64,000 nucleotides of DNA, taken from Pseudolysinimonas kribbensis. Lineage in GTDB: Bacteria; Actinomycetota; Actinomycetes; Actinomycetales; Microbacteriaceae. The stretch spans positions 2,170,001 through 2,234,000 of the forward strand of contig NZ_BSVB01000001.1 of NCBI RefSeq assembly GCF_030161895.1, read 5' to 3'. The notes under the pieces were generated by a model, which was not told the DNA's origin, did not search any database, and saw only the letters and a program-made list of their open reading frames with translations. A program made the translations under genes and the position numbers. Positions 51,878-63,950 of the stretch are shown piece after piece. Position 1 is the stretch's first letter. The number at the start of each line of letters is the position of its first letter.

Positions 51878-52935
51878 CCCGCGAGCCGCTGATCCTCGGG
51901 ATCGAGACCAGCTGCGACGAGACCGGTGTCGGCATCGTGCGCGGCACGACGCTGCTCGCGAACGCGATCGCCTCCTCGATGGACGAGCAGGCCCGCTACG
52001 GCGGCATCGTGCCCGAGATCGCGGCACGCGCCCACCTCGAGGCGCTCACCCCGACCCTGGATGCCGCGCTCGCCGAGGCGGGTGTCGCGCTCTCCGACGT
52101 CGACGCCGTCGCGGTGACGAGTGGACCCGGGCTCGCGGGCGCCCTCATGGTGGGCGTCGGCGCCGCGAAGGCGCTCGCGATCGCGCTCGGCCGGCCGCTC
52201 TACGCGGTCAACCACCTGGTCGGGCACGTCGGGGTCGACCTGCTGCGGCCCGCGGATGCCGGCGGCGGCCTGCTCGAGCTGCCCACCGTCGCGCTCCTGG
52301 TCTCCGGCGGCCACACGTCGCTGCTGCTCGTGCGCGACCTGCTCGACGACGTCGAGCTGCTCGGCGAGACGGTCGACGACGCCGCGGGGGAGGCCTTCGA
52401 CAAGGTCGCCCGGCTGCTCGGGCTGCCCTATCCCGGCGGGCCGCAGATCGACCGCGCGGCCGCGGGCGGCGATCCGGCGGCGATCGCGTTCCCGCGCGGC
52501 CTGACGGCCGCCAAGGATCAGGCCGCCCACCGGTTCGACTTCTCGTTCTCGGGGCTCAAGACGGCGGTCGCGCGCTACGTCGAGCAGTGCCAGGCGCGCG
52601 GTGAGCCGGTGCCCGTCGCCGATGTCGCGGCATCGTTCCGGGAGGCCGTGGTCGACGTGCTCACCGCGAAGGCGCTCGCCGCCTGCCGCGAGCTCGGGGT
52701 GCCACGACTGCTGCTGGGCGGCGGCGTGATCGCGAACGCGCGGCTGCGGGAGGTCGCGACCGAACGCGCCGCGGCATCCGGTGTCGCGCTCCGGATCCCG
52801 CCGCTCGCGCTGTGCACCGACAACGGCGCGATGATCGCCGCGGTCGGCGCGCAGCTGGTCATGGCCGGGCGGGCACCGTCCGGATGGGATGTGGGCGCCG
52901 ACTCGACCCTGCCCGCGACCGTGGTGCAGGCTTAG
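51874..52935 (+). CDS. tsaD: tRNA N6-adenosine threonylcarbamoyltransferase TsaD
   Basis: Catalytic subunit of t6A37 formation, 353 residues. [17 protein letters not shown] begins the ASKHA fold; [14 protein letters not shown] holds the two metal-binding His; [12 protein letters not shown] and [15 protein letters not shown] bind nucleotide. GTG 51874 overlaps the rimI stop. It ends the alr-tsaEB-rimI-tsaD series. Confidence 0.96.
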   Translation: MTREPLILGIETSCDETGVGIVRGTTLLANAIASSMDEQARYGGIVPEIAARAHLEALTPTLDAALAEAGVALSDVDAVAVTSGPGLAGALMVGVGAAKALAIALGRPLYAVNHLVGHVGVDLLRPADAGGGLLELPTVALLVSGGHTSLLLVRDLLDDVELLGETVDDAAGEAFDKVARLLGLPYPGGPQIDRAAAGGDPAAIAFPRGLTAAKDQAAHRFDFSFSGLKTAVARYVEQCQARGEPVPVADVAASFREAVVDVLTAKALAACRELGVPRLLLGGGVIANARLREVATERAAASGVALRIPPLALCTDNGAMIAAVGAQLVMAGRAPSGWDVGADSTLPATVVQA

Positions 52936-52939
52936 CCCC

Positions 52940-53449
52940 ATGAGCGATTCGACGCCGCCCGTCCCGCCCACGCCCCCGGTGCCGCCGGGAGACCCGGCCG
53001 CGATGCCCGTGCCGCCGGCGCCCGGTCAGCCGCCCTACGGTCAGCAGGCGCCGGGTCAGCAGGTGCCGGGCCAGCCGATGCCGGGTCAACCCGTCTACGG
53101 CCAGCCGGTGGCCGGCCAGCCGGTGTACGGGCAGCCGGTCTACGGCCAGCCGTACCCTCCCGCCTACGTCGCCGGTCCCCGTACCAACACGCTCGCGCTG
53201 GTGTCGATGATCCTGTCGCTCGTCGGCCTGGTGAGCGGGATCACCGCCGTCGGCGGCATCATCTGCGGGCACATCGCGCTCTCGCAGATCAAGCGGACCG
53301 CCGAGGCCGGGCGCGGGATGGCGCTCGCCGGCGTCATCGTGGGCTACGTCGTCGTCGGCCTCTGGGTGCTGTTCATCGTCGCGTACATCGTCATCCTGGC
53401 CGTCGTGTTCGGCATCGCCGCCTCGACAGGATCCTTCTCCGGCAGCTGA
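52940..53449 (+). CDS. DUF4190-like membrane protein with Gly-Gln-Pro repeats
   Basis: About 169 residues. The first 80 are disordered-looking, with PPVPP runs and repeats of the GQPVYGQPV type (DNA about 53035-53150). Two membrane helices follow (LALVSMILSLVGLVSGITAV and VGLWVLFIVAYIVILAVVFG) separated by GHIALSQIKRTAEAGRGMAL, a DUF4190 signature. Function unknown; such proteins are often called interaction or septum-associated by analogy only. ATG 52940 is 4 nt after the tsaD stop and no clear ribosome binding site is seen. Confidence 0.75.
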   Translation: MSDSTPPVPPTPPVPPGDPAAMPVPPAPGQPPYGQQAPGQQVPGQPMPGQPVYGQPVAGQPVYGQPVYGQPYPPAYVAGPRTNTLALVSMILSLVGLVSGITAVGGIICGHIALSQIKRTAEAGRGMALAGVIVGYVVVGLWVLFIVAYIVILAVVFGIAASTGSFSGS

Positions 53450-53490
53450 GAACTGATCGAATCCACATTGGGTCCGCACGGCGGTTCGCA

Positions 53491-53519
53491 TTGACGCCCT
53501 CCCAGGGCGCTGCCAGGAT
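53491..53519 (+). promoter_or_regulatory. Promoter of the second DUF4190-like gene
   Basis: TTGACG (53491-53496) and CAGGAT (53514-53519) are spaced by 17 nt. A leader of about 30 nt with AAGGAG follows, so the gene at 53558 has its own promoter. Confidence 0.55.
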
Positions 53520-53557
53520 TACCCCGTATTAGGCACGCCTCAAGACAAGGAGCTCCC

Positions 53558-53917
53558 ATGAGCGACGCCACTCCTCCTCCGCCGACGCCCGAGCAGCCGG
53601 CAACGCCGGCCGCCCCTGCAGCGCCGGCCTACGCCCCGGGCACCCCGGTGAAGCAGGGCCTGAGCCTCACGGGATTCATCCTCGGCATCGCCGCGGTCGT
53701 CTTCTCGTGGGTCTTCATCTTCGGCCTGCTCGTCGCCATCGCCGGCCTGATCATCTCGCTGATCGCCCGTGGCCGCGAGCCGCAGGCCCCGAACTGGATG
53801 AAGCTCATCGGCCTCATCCTGAGCATCGTGGGCCTCGTGATCGCCGCCCTCGTGCTGATCTTCACGATCATCGGCCTCGTGGCGCTGGCCTCGGTGGGCA
53901 ACCTCAACTCGTACTGA
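53558..53917 (+). CDS. Small DUF4190-like membrane protein
   Basis: 119 residues. The first 30 are Pro/Ala/Thr-rich. Two long hydrophobic segments (GFILGIAAVVFSWVFIFGLL and LIGLILSIVGLVIAALVLIF) flank the loop SLIARGREPQAPNWMK. AAGGAG lies ahead of the ATG. It appears to be a diverged neighbour of the protein at 52940. Function unknown. A strong terminator follows. Confidence 0.7.
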   Translation: MSDATPPPPTPEQPATPAAPAAPAYAPGTPVKQGLSLTGFILGIAAVVFSWVFIFGLLVAIAGLIISLIARGREPQAPNWMKLIGLILSIVGLVIAALVLIFTIIGLVALASVGNLNSY

Positions 53918-53928
53918 GTCGAGCAGTA

Positions 53929-53960
53929 CGAAGGGGTCGGACGCGAGTCCGGCCCCTTCG
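53929..53960 (+). terminator. Terminator after the DUF4190-like gene
   Basis: CGAAGGGGTCGGAC (53929-53942) pairs with GTCCGGCCCCTTCG (53947-53960) over 14 bp with one G-U pair, loop GCGA. It lies between convergent genes and may serve both. Confidence 0.8.
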
Positions 53961-54005
53961 TCGTTCCCGGGGGCTTCAGTCCGCGGGTCGGCTTCAGACC
54001 CGGCT

Positions 54006-55181
54006 TCAGACGCGGTCGGCCAGGATCGCCACCCGCGCCCCGGCGATCCGCGTCAGCACCAGCACGGCGCTGTTCTCTCCCCGCAGCGCGAGCCGCTTGC
54101 GGAACTCCGCCGGGTCGACGTCGACGCCGCGCTTCTTGATCTCGAGCGTGCCGATCCCGCGGGCCGCGAGCTCCTTCTTGAGAGTCCTCACATCGAGCGC
54201 GAAACGCTCGCGCACGCGGAACACCGCCCCGAACGGCGTGGTCGGCTCTGCGTCCGTAGTGATCCACGCGATCGTCGGGTCGAGCATCCGCCCCTCGACA
54301 CCGCGCGCGAGGTCGCCGATGAGGCGGGCCCGGATGACGGCGCCGTCGGGCTCCACCAGGTATTCGCCGAGCCCGCCGGCCTCCGCGTCGTCGGCATCCC
54401 GCGGCCCCGTGAGCTCGGCCGCACCGTGCGCGCCCAGCACGAGGGCCGCGCGACCGATGCCCTCGCGCTGCAGGCCGCCGGCCCATACGACGGCCTCCAC
54501 GACATCCCGGTCGGCGGAAATCCACTGCCACTCCGCGCCGGCCGGCAGCAGGTCGCGGTCGATGCCGGGGCCGAGCTTGACGCCGACGGGCAGCCGATCG
54601 GCGAGGCCGAACGACCAGTCCAGGGGCGGCGACCACGCGGCCGGGTCGCGCCGCCGCACGCCCTCGGACCGGCGGGCGGGGTCGAGCCAGACCGCGCCGA
54701 CGGCGGCGAGGTCGGCCTCCTCGGCGGCGCCCGCCTCGACCCGGGCCGAGGGGAAGGGGGCGAGGTTGTACGCGGCGACGGCGGCGGTGACCTCGTCGCG
54801 CTCGACCGCGACGACGCCGAGGTCGAGGCCGGCGAGGGCGATCGCGTCGCCGCCGATGCCGCAGCCGAGGTCCGCGACGACGTCGATGCCGGCATCCCGG
54901 AACCGCCCCGCGTGCACGGCGGCCACCCGCAGCCGCGTCGCCTGCTCGAGCCCATCGGGCGTGAACAGCATGCGGTCGGCGAACTCGCCGAACTTCGCGC
55001 GGGCGCGTGAGCGCAGCCGGGCCTGCTCCAGCACGGCCGCGACGAGAGCCGGCGGATGCCCGTCGGCGCGCAGCCGCGACACGAGGCGCACGACGTCGGC
55101 GGTGCGGTCGATCGGCCCCACCTCGTCGAGCAGCCGCAGCCCCTCGGGCGTGAGCAGCGCGCGCAGTTCGGCGGCGTCCAT
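54006..55181 (-). CDS. Class I SAM-dependent methyltransferase with THUMP-like C-terminus
   Basis: 391 residues. DAAELRALLTPEGLRLLDEV begins a helical N-terminal domain; VVADLGCGIGGDAIALAGL is the SAM-binding motif I, and WLDPARRSEGVRRRDP a motif near the active site. The C-terminal 90 residues (FALDVRTLKKELAARGIGTL; KKRGVDVDPAEFRKRLALRG) match the THUMP-like domain of this family. The substrate is not known; an RNA target is plausible. The start at 55181 is 6 nt from CAGGAT on the reverse strand. Divergent from groES. Confidence 0.8.
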   Translation of the reverse strand: MDAAELRALLTPEGLRLLDEVGPIDRTADVVRLVSRLRADGHPPALVAAVLEQARLRSRARAKFGEFADRMLFTPDGLEQATRLRVAAVHAGRFRDAGIDVVADLGCGIGGDAIALAGLDLGVVAVERDEVTAAVAAYNLAPFPSARVEAGAAEEADLAAVGAVWLDPARRSEGVRRRDPAAWSPPLDWSFGLADRLPVGVKLGPGIDRDLLPAGAEWQWISADRDVVEAVVWAGGLQREGIGRAALVLGAHGAAELTGPRDADDAEAGGLGEYLVEPDGAVIRARLIGDLARGVEGRMLDPTIAWITTDAEPTTPFGAVFRVRERFALDVRTLKKELAARGIGTLEIKKRGVDVDPAEFRKRLALRGENSAVLVLTRIAGARVAILADRV

Positions 55182-55210
55182 CCCCCCATCCTGTCGAAAG
55201 TCGAGGATCG

Positions 55211-55346
55211 GGCGGCGCGTCCGGGCCGCGATCGCCGAGACGCGCCGCCGGGGTCCTGAACCTTTGACGGGGGAGAGGGGAGGGGGAGGGGGAGGCGCGA
55301 CCCGGTCCTGAACCCGTGACCTGGGCCGAGGCGACGCGGGGTCCTG
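55211..55346. repeat. Hairpin, G-quadruplex motif and GGTCCTG repeats upstream of groES
   Basis: The stem GGCGGCGCGTC (55211-55221) pairs perfectly with GACGCGCCGCC (55239-55249). G-runs at 55269-55273, 55277-55280, 55282-55286 and 55288-55292 separated by 1-3 nt form a G-quadruplex motif. GGTCCTG recurs at 55252, 55304 and 55340, the first two followed by AACC and then TGAC. The gap between divergent genes (55182-55465) holds no coding sequence. Confidence 0.55.
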
Positions 55347-55377
55347 CGCCCTCGACCGGGGGTGGCTGGCAGTCGCA

Positions 55378-55436
55378 TTGAACGAGTGCTAACGAGGCGC
55401 TACAGTTGATCTGGCACTCCCGACCGGAGTGTGCCA
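55378..55436 (+). promoter_or_regulatory. groES promoter with CIRCE-like elements
   Basis: TTGAAC (55378-55383) and TACAGT (55401-55406) are spaced by 17 nt. GAGTGCTAA, the right half of the CIRCE consensus, lies in the spacer (55384-55392). TGGCACTC (55412-55419) and GAGTGTGCCA (55427-55436) form an imperfect inverted repeat at the expected transcription start. This points to HrcA-type heat-shock control, with a degenerate operator. Confidence 0.7.
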
Positions 55437-55465
55437 ACCCTAGAACTTTCAGAAAGAGGTCACAC

Positions 55466-55759
55466 GTGTCGGTCTCCATCAAGCCGCTCGAGGATCGCAT
55501 CGTCATCAAGCAGGTCGAAGCCGAGCAGGTCACCGCGTCGGGTCTCGTGATCCCCGACACCGCGAAGGAGAAGCCCCAGGAGGGCGAGGTCGTGGCGGTC
55601 GGCCCCGGTCGCATCGATGACAACGGCAACCGCGTGCCGCTCGACGTCAAGGTCGGTGACAAGGTCCTGTACTCGAAGTACGGCGGCACCGAGGTCAAGT
55701 TCGGCGGCGACGACCTGCTCGTCCTGTCGGCTCGCGACGTGCTCGCGATCGTCGGCTGA
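55466..55759 (+). CDS. groES: Co-chaperonin GroES
   Basis: Cap of the GroEL chamber, 97 residues. [20 protein letters not shown], the mobile loop [15 protein letters not shown] and [15 protein letters not shown] are conserved. GTG 55466 follows AAAGAGGT. No groEL follows; a terminator and an unrelated permease gene come next, so groEL must be elsewhere. Confidence 0.97.
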   Translation: MSVSIKPLEDRIVIKQVEAEQVTASGLVIPDTAKEKPQEGEVVAVGPGRIDDNGNRVPLDVKVGDKVLYSKYGGTEVKFGGDDLLVLSARDVLAIVG

Positions 55760-55775
55760 CGAACCGCAGCTCATC

Positions 55776-55806
55776 CGAAGGCCCCGCCGCACCGGCGGGG
55801 CCTTCG
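55776..55806 (+). terminator. Terminator of groES
   Basis: CGAAGGCCCCGCCG (55776-55789) pairs perfectly with CGGCGGGGCCTTCG (55793-55806), loop CAC. It stands 16 nt after the groES stop. Confidence 0.82.
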
Positions 55807-55845
55807 GCGTCTGGTCGGGGGATCGCGCTCGCCGTCGGGGCGAAC

Positions 55846-59653
<3,808 letters not shown>

Positions 59654-59688
59654 ACGCCCCGCACCCGGCGCGGGTCTACGATCGCGGC

Positions 59689-60699
59689 GTGGAGGCGGAG
59701 AGCACGCGGCCGGCGTCGATCCGCGACGTGGCCGCGCGCGCGGGGTCTCGCGCCAGACCGTGTCGCGCGTGCTCAACGGCCTGCCCGGCATGACCGACGC
59801 CACCGCCGAGCGGGTGCGAAAGGTGATCGACGAGCTCGACTACCGGCCGAACCGCGCCGCCCGGATCCTCGCCTCCTCGCGGCACCGCACGATCGGACTC
59901 ATCACGACGGCGGCGACGATGTTCGGCCCCGCGAGCATCAAGGAGGCGATCGAACGCGCGGCGCGCGCGCAGGGCTACGCGATCACCGCGGTCACCGTGC
60001 TCTCCGAGGCGGAGGACGAGATCGCCGAGGCGCTCGACGAGCTCATGGTGCACGGCGTCGACGGCATGATCGTCATCGCCCCCAGGAGCGCACGTGGCCG
60101 CTCATCCAGCGGCGGCTGGGCGGCAAGCCGTCCCTCACGCTGCAGTGGCAGGGGGACCGGCCAACACGGTCGCCCTCGAGCAGCGCGAGGGCGCCCTGCT
60201 CGCCGTGCGGCACCTCATCGGACTCGGCCACCGTCGCATCCTGCATCTGGCCGGACCGCTGCACTGGGCCGAGGTCGAGCAGCGCGTCGAGGGCTATCGG
60301 CAGGCGCTCGATGAGGCGGGACTCGAGCAGCTGCCGGTGGAGCACGGCGACTGGTCGGCCGACTCGGGGTACGCGATCGGGCTGCGGGTGCTGCCGGCGC
60401 GGGATGCCACGGCGGTCTTCGTGTCGAACGATCAGATGGCGATCGGCCTGCTCCACGCCGCGCACGAGCTCGGCATGGACGTGCCGCGCGAGCTCAGCGT
60501 CGTCGGATTCGACGACATCCCCGAGGCGCGGCACGCGACCCCGCCGCTGACCTCGGTGCGCCAGGAGTTCGCCGCGCTCGGCGATGCCGCCATCACCCGC
60601 ATCGTCGCCCTCATCGAGGGTCGGCCGGCGCCGGCCGGTGAGATCACGGATCAGACGACTCTGCACGTGCGCGAGAGCACGGCGCCGCCGCGCGTCTGA
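59689..60699 (+). CDS. LacI-family transcriptional regulator, three frame breaks
   Basis: About 337 residues after repair. SIRDVAARAG and TVSRVLNGLPGMTDAT form the helix-turn-helix and YRPNRAARILAS the hinge; a periplasmic-binding-like sensor domain follows and ends VVGFDDIPEARHATPPLTSV. Breaks lie at the G-run 59742-59745, the C-run 60080-60084 and the G-run 60151-60155, each one base short. GTG 59689 is 6 nt after TACGAT (59677-59682). It probably represses the sugar transporter directly downstream. Confidence 0.88.
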
Positions 60700-60718
60700 T
60701 CCCGCCTCCGGAAGTCGA

Positions 60719-60763
60719 TTGACTCCCCGGACGGGTGGGCCTACGCTCCTACGTGACCGGTCA
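60719..60763 (+). promoter_or_regulatory. Sugar transporter promoter with LacI-type operator
   Basis: TTGACT (60719-60724) and TACGCT (60742-60747) are spaced by 17 nt, a near-consensus promoter. The perfect palindrome TGACCGGTCA (60754-60763) begins at the predicted transcription start and has the central CG of LacI-family operators. Binding would block initiation. Confidence 0.7.
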
Positions 60764-60806
60764 ACTTGATCGCGTCGCGACCACCGAGAGACAAGGAAGT
60801 CGATCC

Positions 60807-62102
60807 ATGCCGCACCCCACCACAGCGCAGCTCAGCCGCCGCGGTCTCCTGACCGGTTTCGGCGTCGGAGCGCTCGGACTCATCGCCATCCCCACGCTCG
60901 CGGGCTGCGCCCCGAGCAACGGCGGCGGCGGTGGATCCTCCACCGGGTCGCTGACCTTCGGCTCGAACGCGTCCGACCCCGTGCCGAAGAAGGCCTACGC
61001 GGCCTTCGTATCCGCCTTCGAGAAGAAGTCCAAGGACACGGTCACCGTCAACACGAGCGACCACAACAGCTTCCAGAACAAGATCACCAACTACCTGCAG
61101 GGCAGCCCGGATGACGCGTTCACCTGGTTCGCCGGCTACCGGATGCGCTATTACGCGAGCAAGGGCCTCGTCGGCGATGTGAGCGACGTCTGGGACAAGA
61201 TCGGCGACAACTTCTCGCCGGCGCTCAAGAAGGCGTCCACGGCGGACGACGGCAAGCAGTACTTCGTGCCGAACTACAACTACCCGTGGGGCTTCTTCTA
61301 CCGCAAGTCGTTCTGGGCCGAGAAGGGCTACACGATCCCGGGCACCTGGGACGACCTGATCACCCTCGCCAAGAAGATGCAGGCCGACGGGATCATCCCC
61401 GTCGCCTTCACCGACAAGGACCAGTGGCCCGCGTGCGGCACGTTCGACTACCTGAACATGCGCATCAACGGCTACCAGTTCCACGTCGACCTGTGCGCGC
61501 ACAAGGAGGGCTGGGACACGCCGAAGGTGCAGGAGGTCTTCGACACCTGGAAGGAGCTCCTGCCCTACATGGACCCGAGCGCCGCGGGCCTCACGTGGCA
61601 GGAGGGCGCCCAGAAGCTCGGCAACAAGCAGGCGGGCATGATGCTTCTCGGCTCGTTCATCACCCAGCAGTTCACGGATGCGACCGTGCTCGCCGACATC
61701 GACTTCTTCCCGTTCCCGGCCGTCAAGGTCGAGGGCACCGACGCGGTCGAGGCTCCGATCGACGGGCTGATGCTGTCGAAGAAGGGCGGGCAGAGCGCTC
61801 CCGCCAAGGCGATGCTGCAGTTCATGGGCTCCGGCGCCGGCCAGGAGGCGTACTACTCGATCGACAAGTCGAACATCATGACGGCCAAGGACGCCGACAC
61901 GTCGGGCTACTCGGCGTTCACGAAGAAGCTCGGCGGCGTCATCGCCGACGCGAAGTCGATCAGCCAGTTCTTCGACCGCGACGCGCTGCCCGCCATGGCG
62001 AGCAACGTGCTCGAGCCCGCGATGCTCGACTTCCTCAAGAGCGGCTCCGTCGACCTGAAGAACATCGAGTCGCAGGCGAAGACGCTCTACGCCCAGCAGT
62101 AG
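60807..62102 (+). CDS. Sugar ABC transporter substrate-binding lipoprotein
   Basis: 431 residues. LSRRGLLTGFGVGALGLIAI plus the lipobox LAGC indicates a Tat-type lipoprotein signal. The mature part is an extracellular solute-binding protein of family 1 (SFQNKITNYLQGSPDDAFTW; GTWDDLITLAKKMQADGIIP; MMLLGSFITQQF). AAGGAAG at 60793-60799 fixes ATG 60807. It is the first gene after the LacI operator and feeds the two permeases downstream. The sugar is not determined. Confidence 0.92.
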   Translation: MPHPTTAQLSRRGLLTGFGVGALGLIAIPTLAGCAPSNGGGGGSSTGSLTFGSNASDPVPKKAYAAFVSAFEKKSKDTVTVNTSDHNSFQNKITNYLQGSPDDAFTWFAGYRMRYYASKGLVGDVSDVWDKIGDNFSPALKKASTADDGKQYFVPNYNYPWGFFYRKSFWAEKGYTIPGTWDDLITLAKKMQADGIIPVAFTDKDQWPACGTFDYLNMRINGYQFHVDLCAHKEGWDTPKVQEVFDTWKELLPYMDPSAAGLTWQEGAQKLGNKQAGMMLLGSFITQQFTDATVLADIDFFPFPAVKVEGTDAVEAPIDGLMLSKKGGQSAPAKAMLQFMGSGAGQEAYYSIDKSNIMTAKDADTSGYSAFTKKLGGVIADAKSISQFFDRDALPAMASNVLEPAMLDFLKSGSVDLKNIESQAKTLYAQQ

Positions 62103-62103
62103 C

Positions 62104-63045
62104 GTGACGGATCTGAACCCGATCTCCGCGGCGTCGGTCACCCCGGCGCCGCGGAGGCATCTGCGTCAGCTCACCGGCCGGGACCGCGGGGTCCTGGGCG
62201 TCATGATCGGCCTGCCGACGATCATCCAGGTGATCCTCGTCTGGCTGCCGCTCGTCGCCTCCGTCGTCCTCTCGTTCATGAAGTGGGACGGCCTGTCGTT
62301 CACGAGCTTCCACTGGAACGGGCTCACCAACTACACGTTCGCCCTCACTCAGTCGCCGCAGTTCCTCCCAGCGCTGCTGCACAACGTGGTCTGGCTGCTG
62401 TTCCTCGCCGTCATCGGCACGCCGCTCGGTCTGCTGCTGGCCGTGCTGCTGGATCAGAAGATCCGTGGATCGCGCATCTACCAGTCGATCTTCTTCCTGC
62501 CCGTCATGCTCTCGGTCGCCCTCATCGGGATCATCTGGGAGCTCATGTACTCGCAGGACAACGGCTTCATCAACAACCTGCTCGGCACCGCCGGCACGAG
62601 CGGCGCGATCGACTGGTTCGGCAACGCCAACGTCAACCTGTGGGCGGCGCTCGTCGCGGCCACCTGGCGCCACGCGGGCTACATCATGATCCTGTACCTG
62701 GCGGGTTTGAAGGGCGTGGACCCGAGCCTGCGGGAGGCGGCATCCCTCGACGGGGCGAACGGGGCGCAGACCTTCTTCCGCGTCGTCTTCCCCGCCATGG
62801 CGCCGACGAACGTGATCATCGTGGTCATCACGATCATCGAGTCGCTGCGCGCCTTCGACATCGTGTGGGTCATCAACGGCGGCAACAACGGCCTCGAGCT
62901 GCTGAGCGTGCTGGTCGTCAAGTACCTGGTCGGCGAGACGCAGGTGATCGGCATCGGCAGCGCCTTCGCGGTCGTGCTGCTCGTGATCTCGCTCGTGCCG
63001 ATCGTCTTCTATCTCGTCCGCACGTTCCGCAACCGGGAGATCTGA
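62104..63045 (+). CDS. Sugar ABC transporter permease (MalF-like)
   Basis: 313 residues with six membrane segments. The EAA loop LREAASLDGANGAQTFFRVV contacts the ATPase. GTG 62104 lies 1 nt after the binding-protein stop. The ATPase is not in the window; such systems often share an MsmX/MalK-type ATPase encoded elsewhere. Confidence 0.93.
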   Translation: MTDLNPISAASVTPAPRRHLRQLTGRDRGVLGVMIGLPTIIQVILVWLPLVASVVLSFMKWDGLSFTSFHWNGLTNYTFALTQSPQFLPALLHNVVWLLFLAVIGTPLGLLLAVLLDQKIRGSRIYQSIFFLPVMLSVALIGIIWELMYSQDNGFINNLLGTAGTSGAIDWFGNANVNLWAALVAATWRHAGYIMILYLAGLKGVDPSLREAASLDGANGAQTFFRVVFPAMAPTNVIIVVITIIESLRAFDIVWVINGGNNGLELLSVLVVKYLVGETQVIGIGSAFAVVLLVISLVPIVFYLVRTFRNREI

Positions 63046-63948
63046 ATGAGCGCCGTCACCGTCAGCGCCCGCACCCCGTCGAGGACGGGGCCGGTACGCA
63101 GGCGCCCGCACGTCGGCACGCACCTGTTCCTCATCGTCATGGCGGTGATGTGGCTGATCCCGCTGCTGTGGTCGCTGTACACGGCGCTGCGCCCGAAGGC
63201 CGACACCGACAAGTACGGGTACTTTTCGATCGCCGGCACCTACAACCTGCAGAACTTCATCGACGCGTGGAACCAGGGCGGATTCCCGACCTACTTCCTC
63301 AACTCCGTGATCATCACGGTGCCGACCGTGATCCTCACCCTGCTGTTCGCGTCGATGATGGCGTTCGCGGTGAGCCGCTTCTCGTGGAAGTTCAACGTGA
63401 CGCTGCTCATCATGTTCACCGCCGGCAACCTGCTGCCACCGCAGGTGCTCGCGACGCCGATCTTCGAGCTGTTCAAGCTGATCCAGCTGCCGTACTCGAT
63501 CTCCGACTCCGGCACGCTGCTGAACCAGCTGGTCGGTGTGATCGCCGCGAACACCGGATTCCAGATCGGCTTCTGCACGTTCGTGCTGTCGAACTACATG
63601 AAGGCGATCCCGACCGAGCTGACCGAGGCCGCGCGGGTCGACGGCGCGGGCGTGTGGACGCAGTACGTGCGGATCATCATGCCGCTCACCCGCCCGGCGC
63701 TCGCCGCGCTCGCGACACTCGAGGTGATCTTCATCTACAACGACTACTTCTGGCCGCTGATCCTCATCCAGTCGGGCAACCGGCTGCCGGTGACGACCGC
63801 GATCAACAACCTGCAGGGGCAGTTCCTGTCCAACTACAACCTGCTGGCGGCCGGGGCGGTCATCATCGTGATCCCCACCCTCATCGTCTATCTCGCGCTG
63901 CAACGCCAGTTCGTGGCCGGCTTGACCCTCGGCGCGAGCAAGGGCTGA
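63046..63948 (+). CDS. Sugar ABC transporter permease (MalG-like)
   Basis: 300 residues with six membrane segments. The EAA loop is LTEAARVDGAGVWTQYVRII. The ATG directly follows the previous stop. It forms the heterodimeric channel with the upstream permease. Confidence 0.93.
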   Translation: MSAVTVSARTPSRTGPVRRRPHVGTHLFLIVMAVMWLIPLLWSLYTALRPKADTDKYGYFSIAGTYNLQNFIDAWNQGGFPTYFLNSVIITVPTVILTLLFASMMAFAVSRFSWKFNVTLLIMFTAGNLLPPQVLATPIFELFKLIQLPYSISDSGTLLNQLVGVIAANTGFQIGFCTFVLSNYMKAIPTELTEAARVDGAGVWTQYVRIIMPLTRPALAALATLEVIFIYNDYFWPLILIQSGNRLPVTTAINNLQGQFLSNYNLLAAGAVIIVIPTLIVYLALQRQFVAGLTLGASKG

Positions 63949-63950
63949 CG

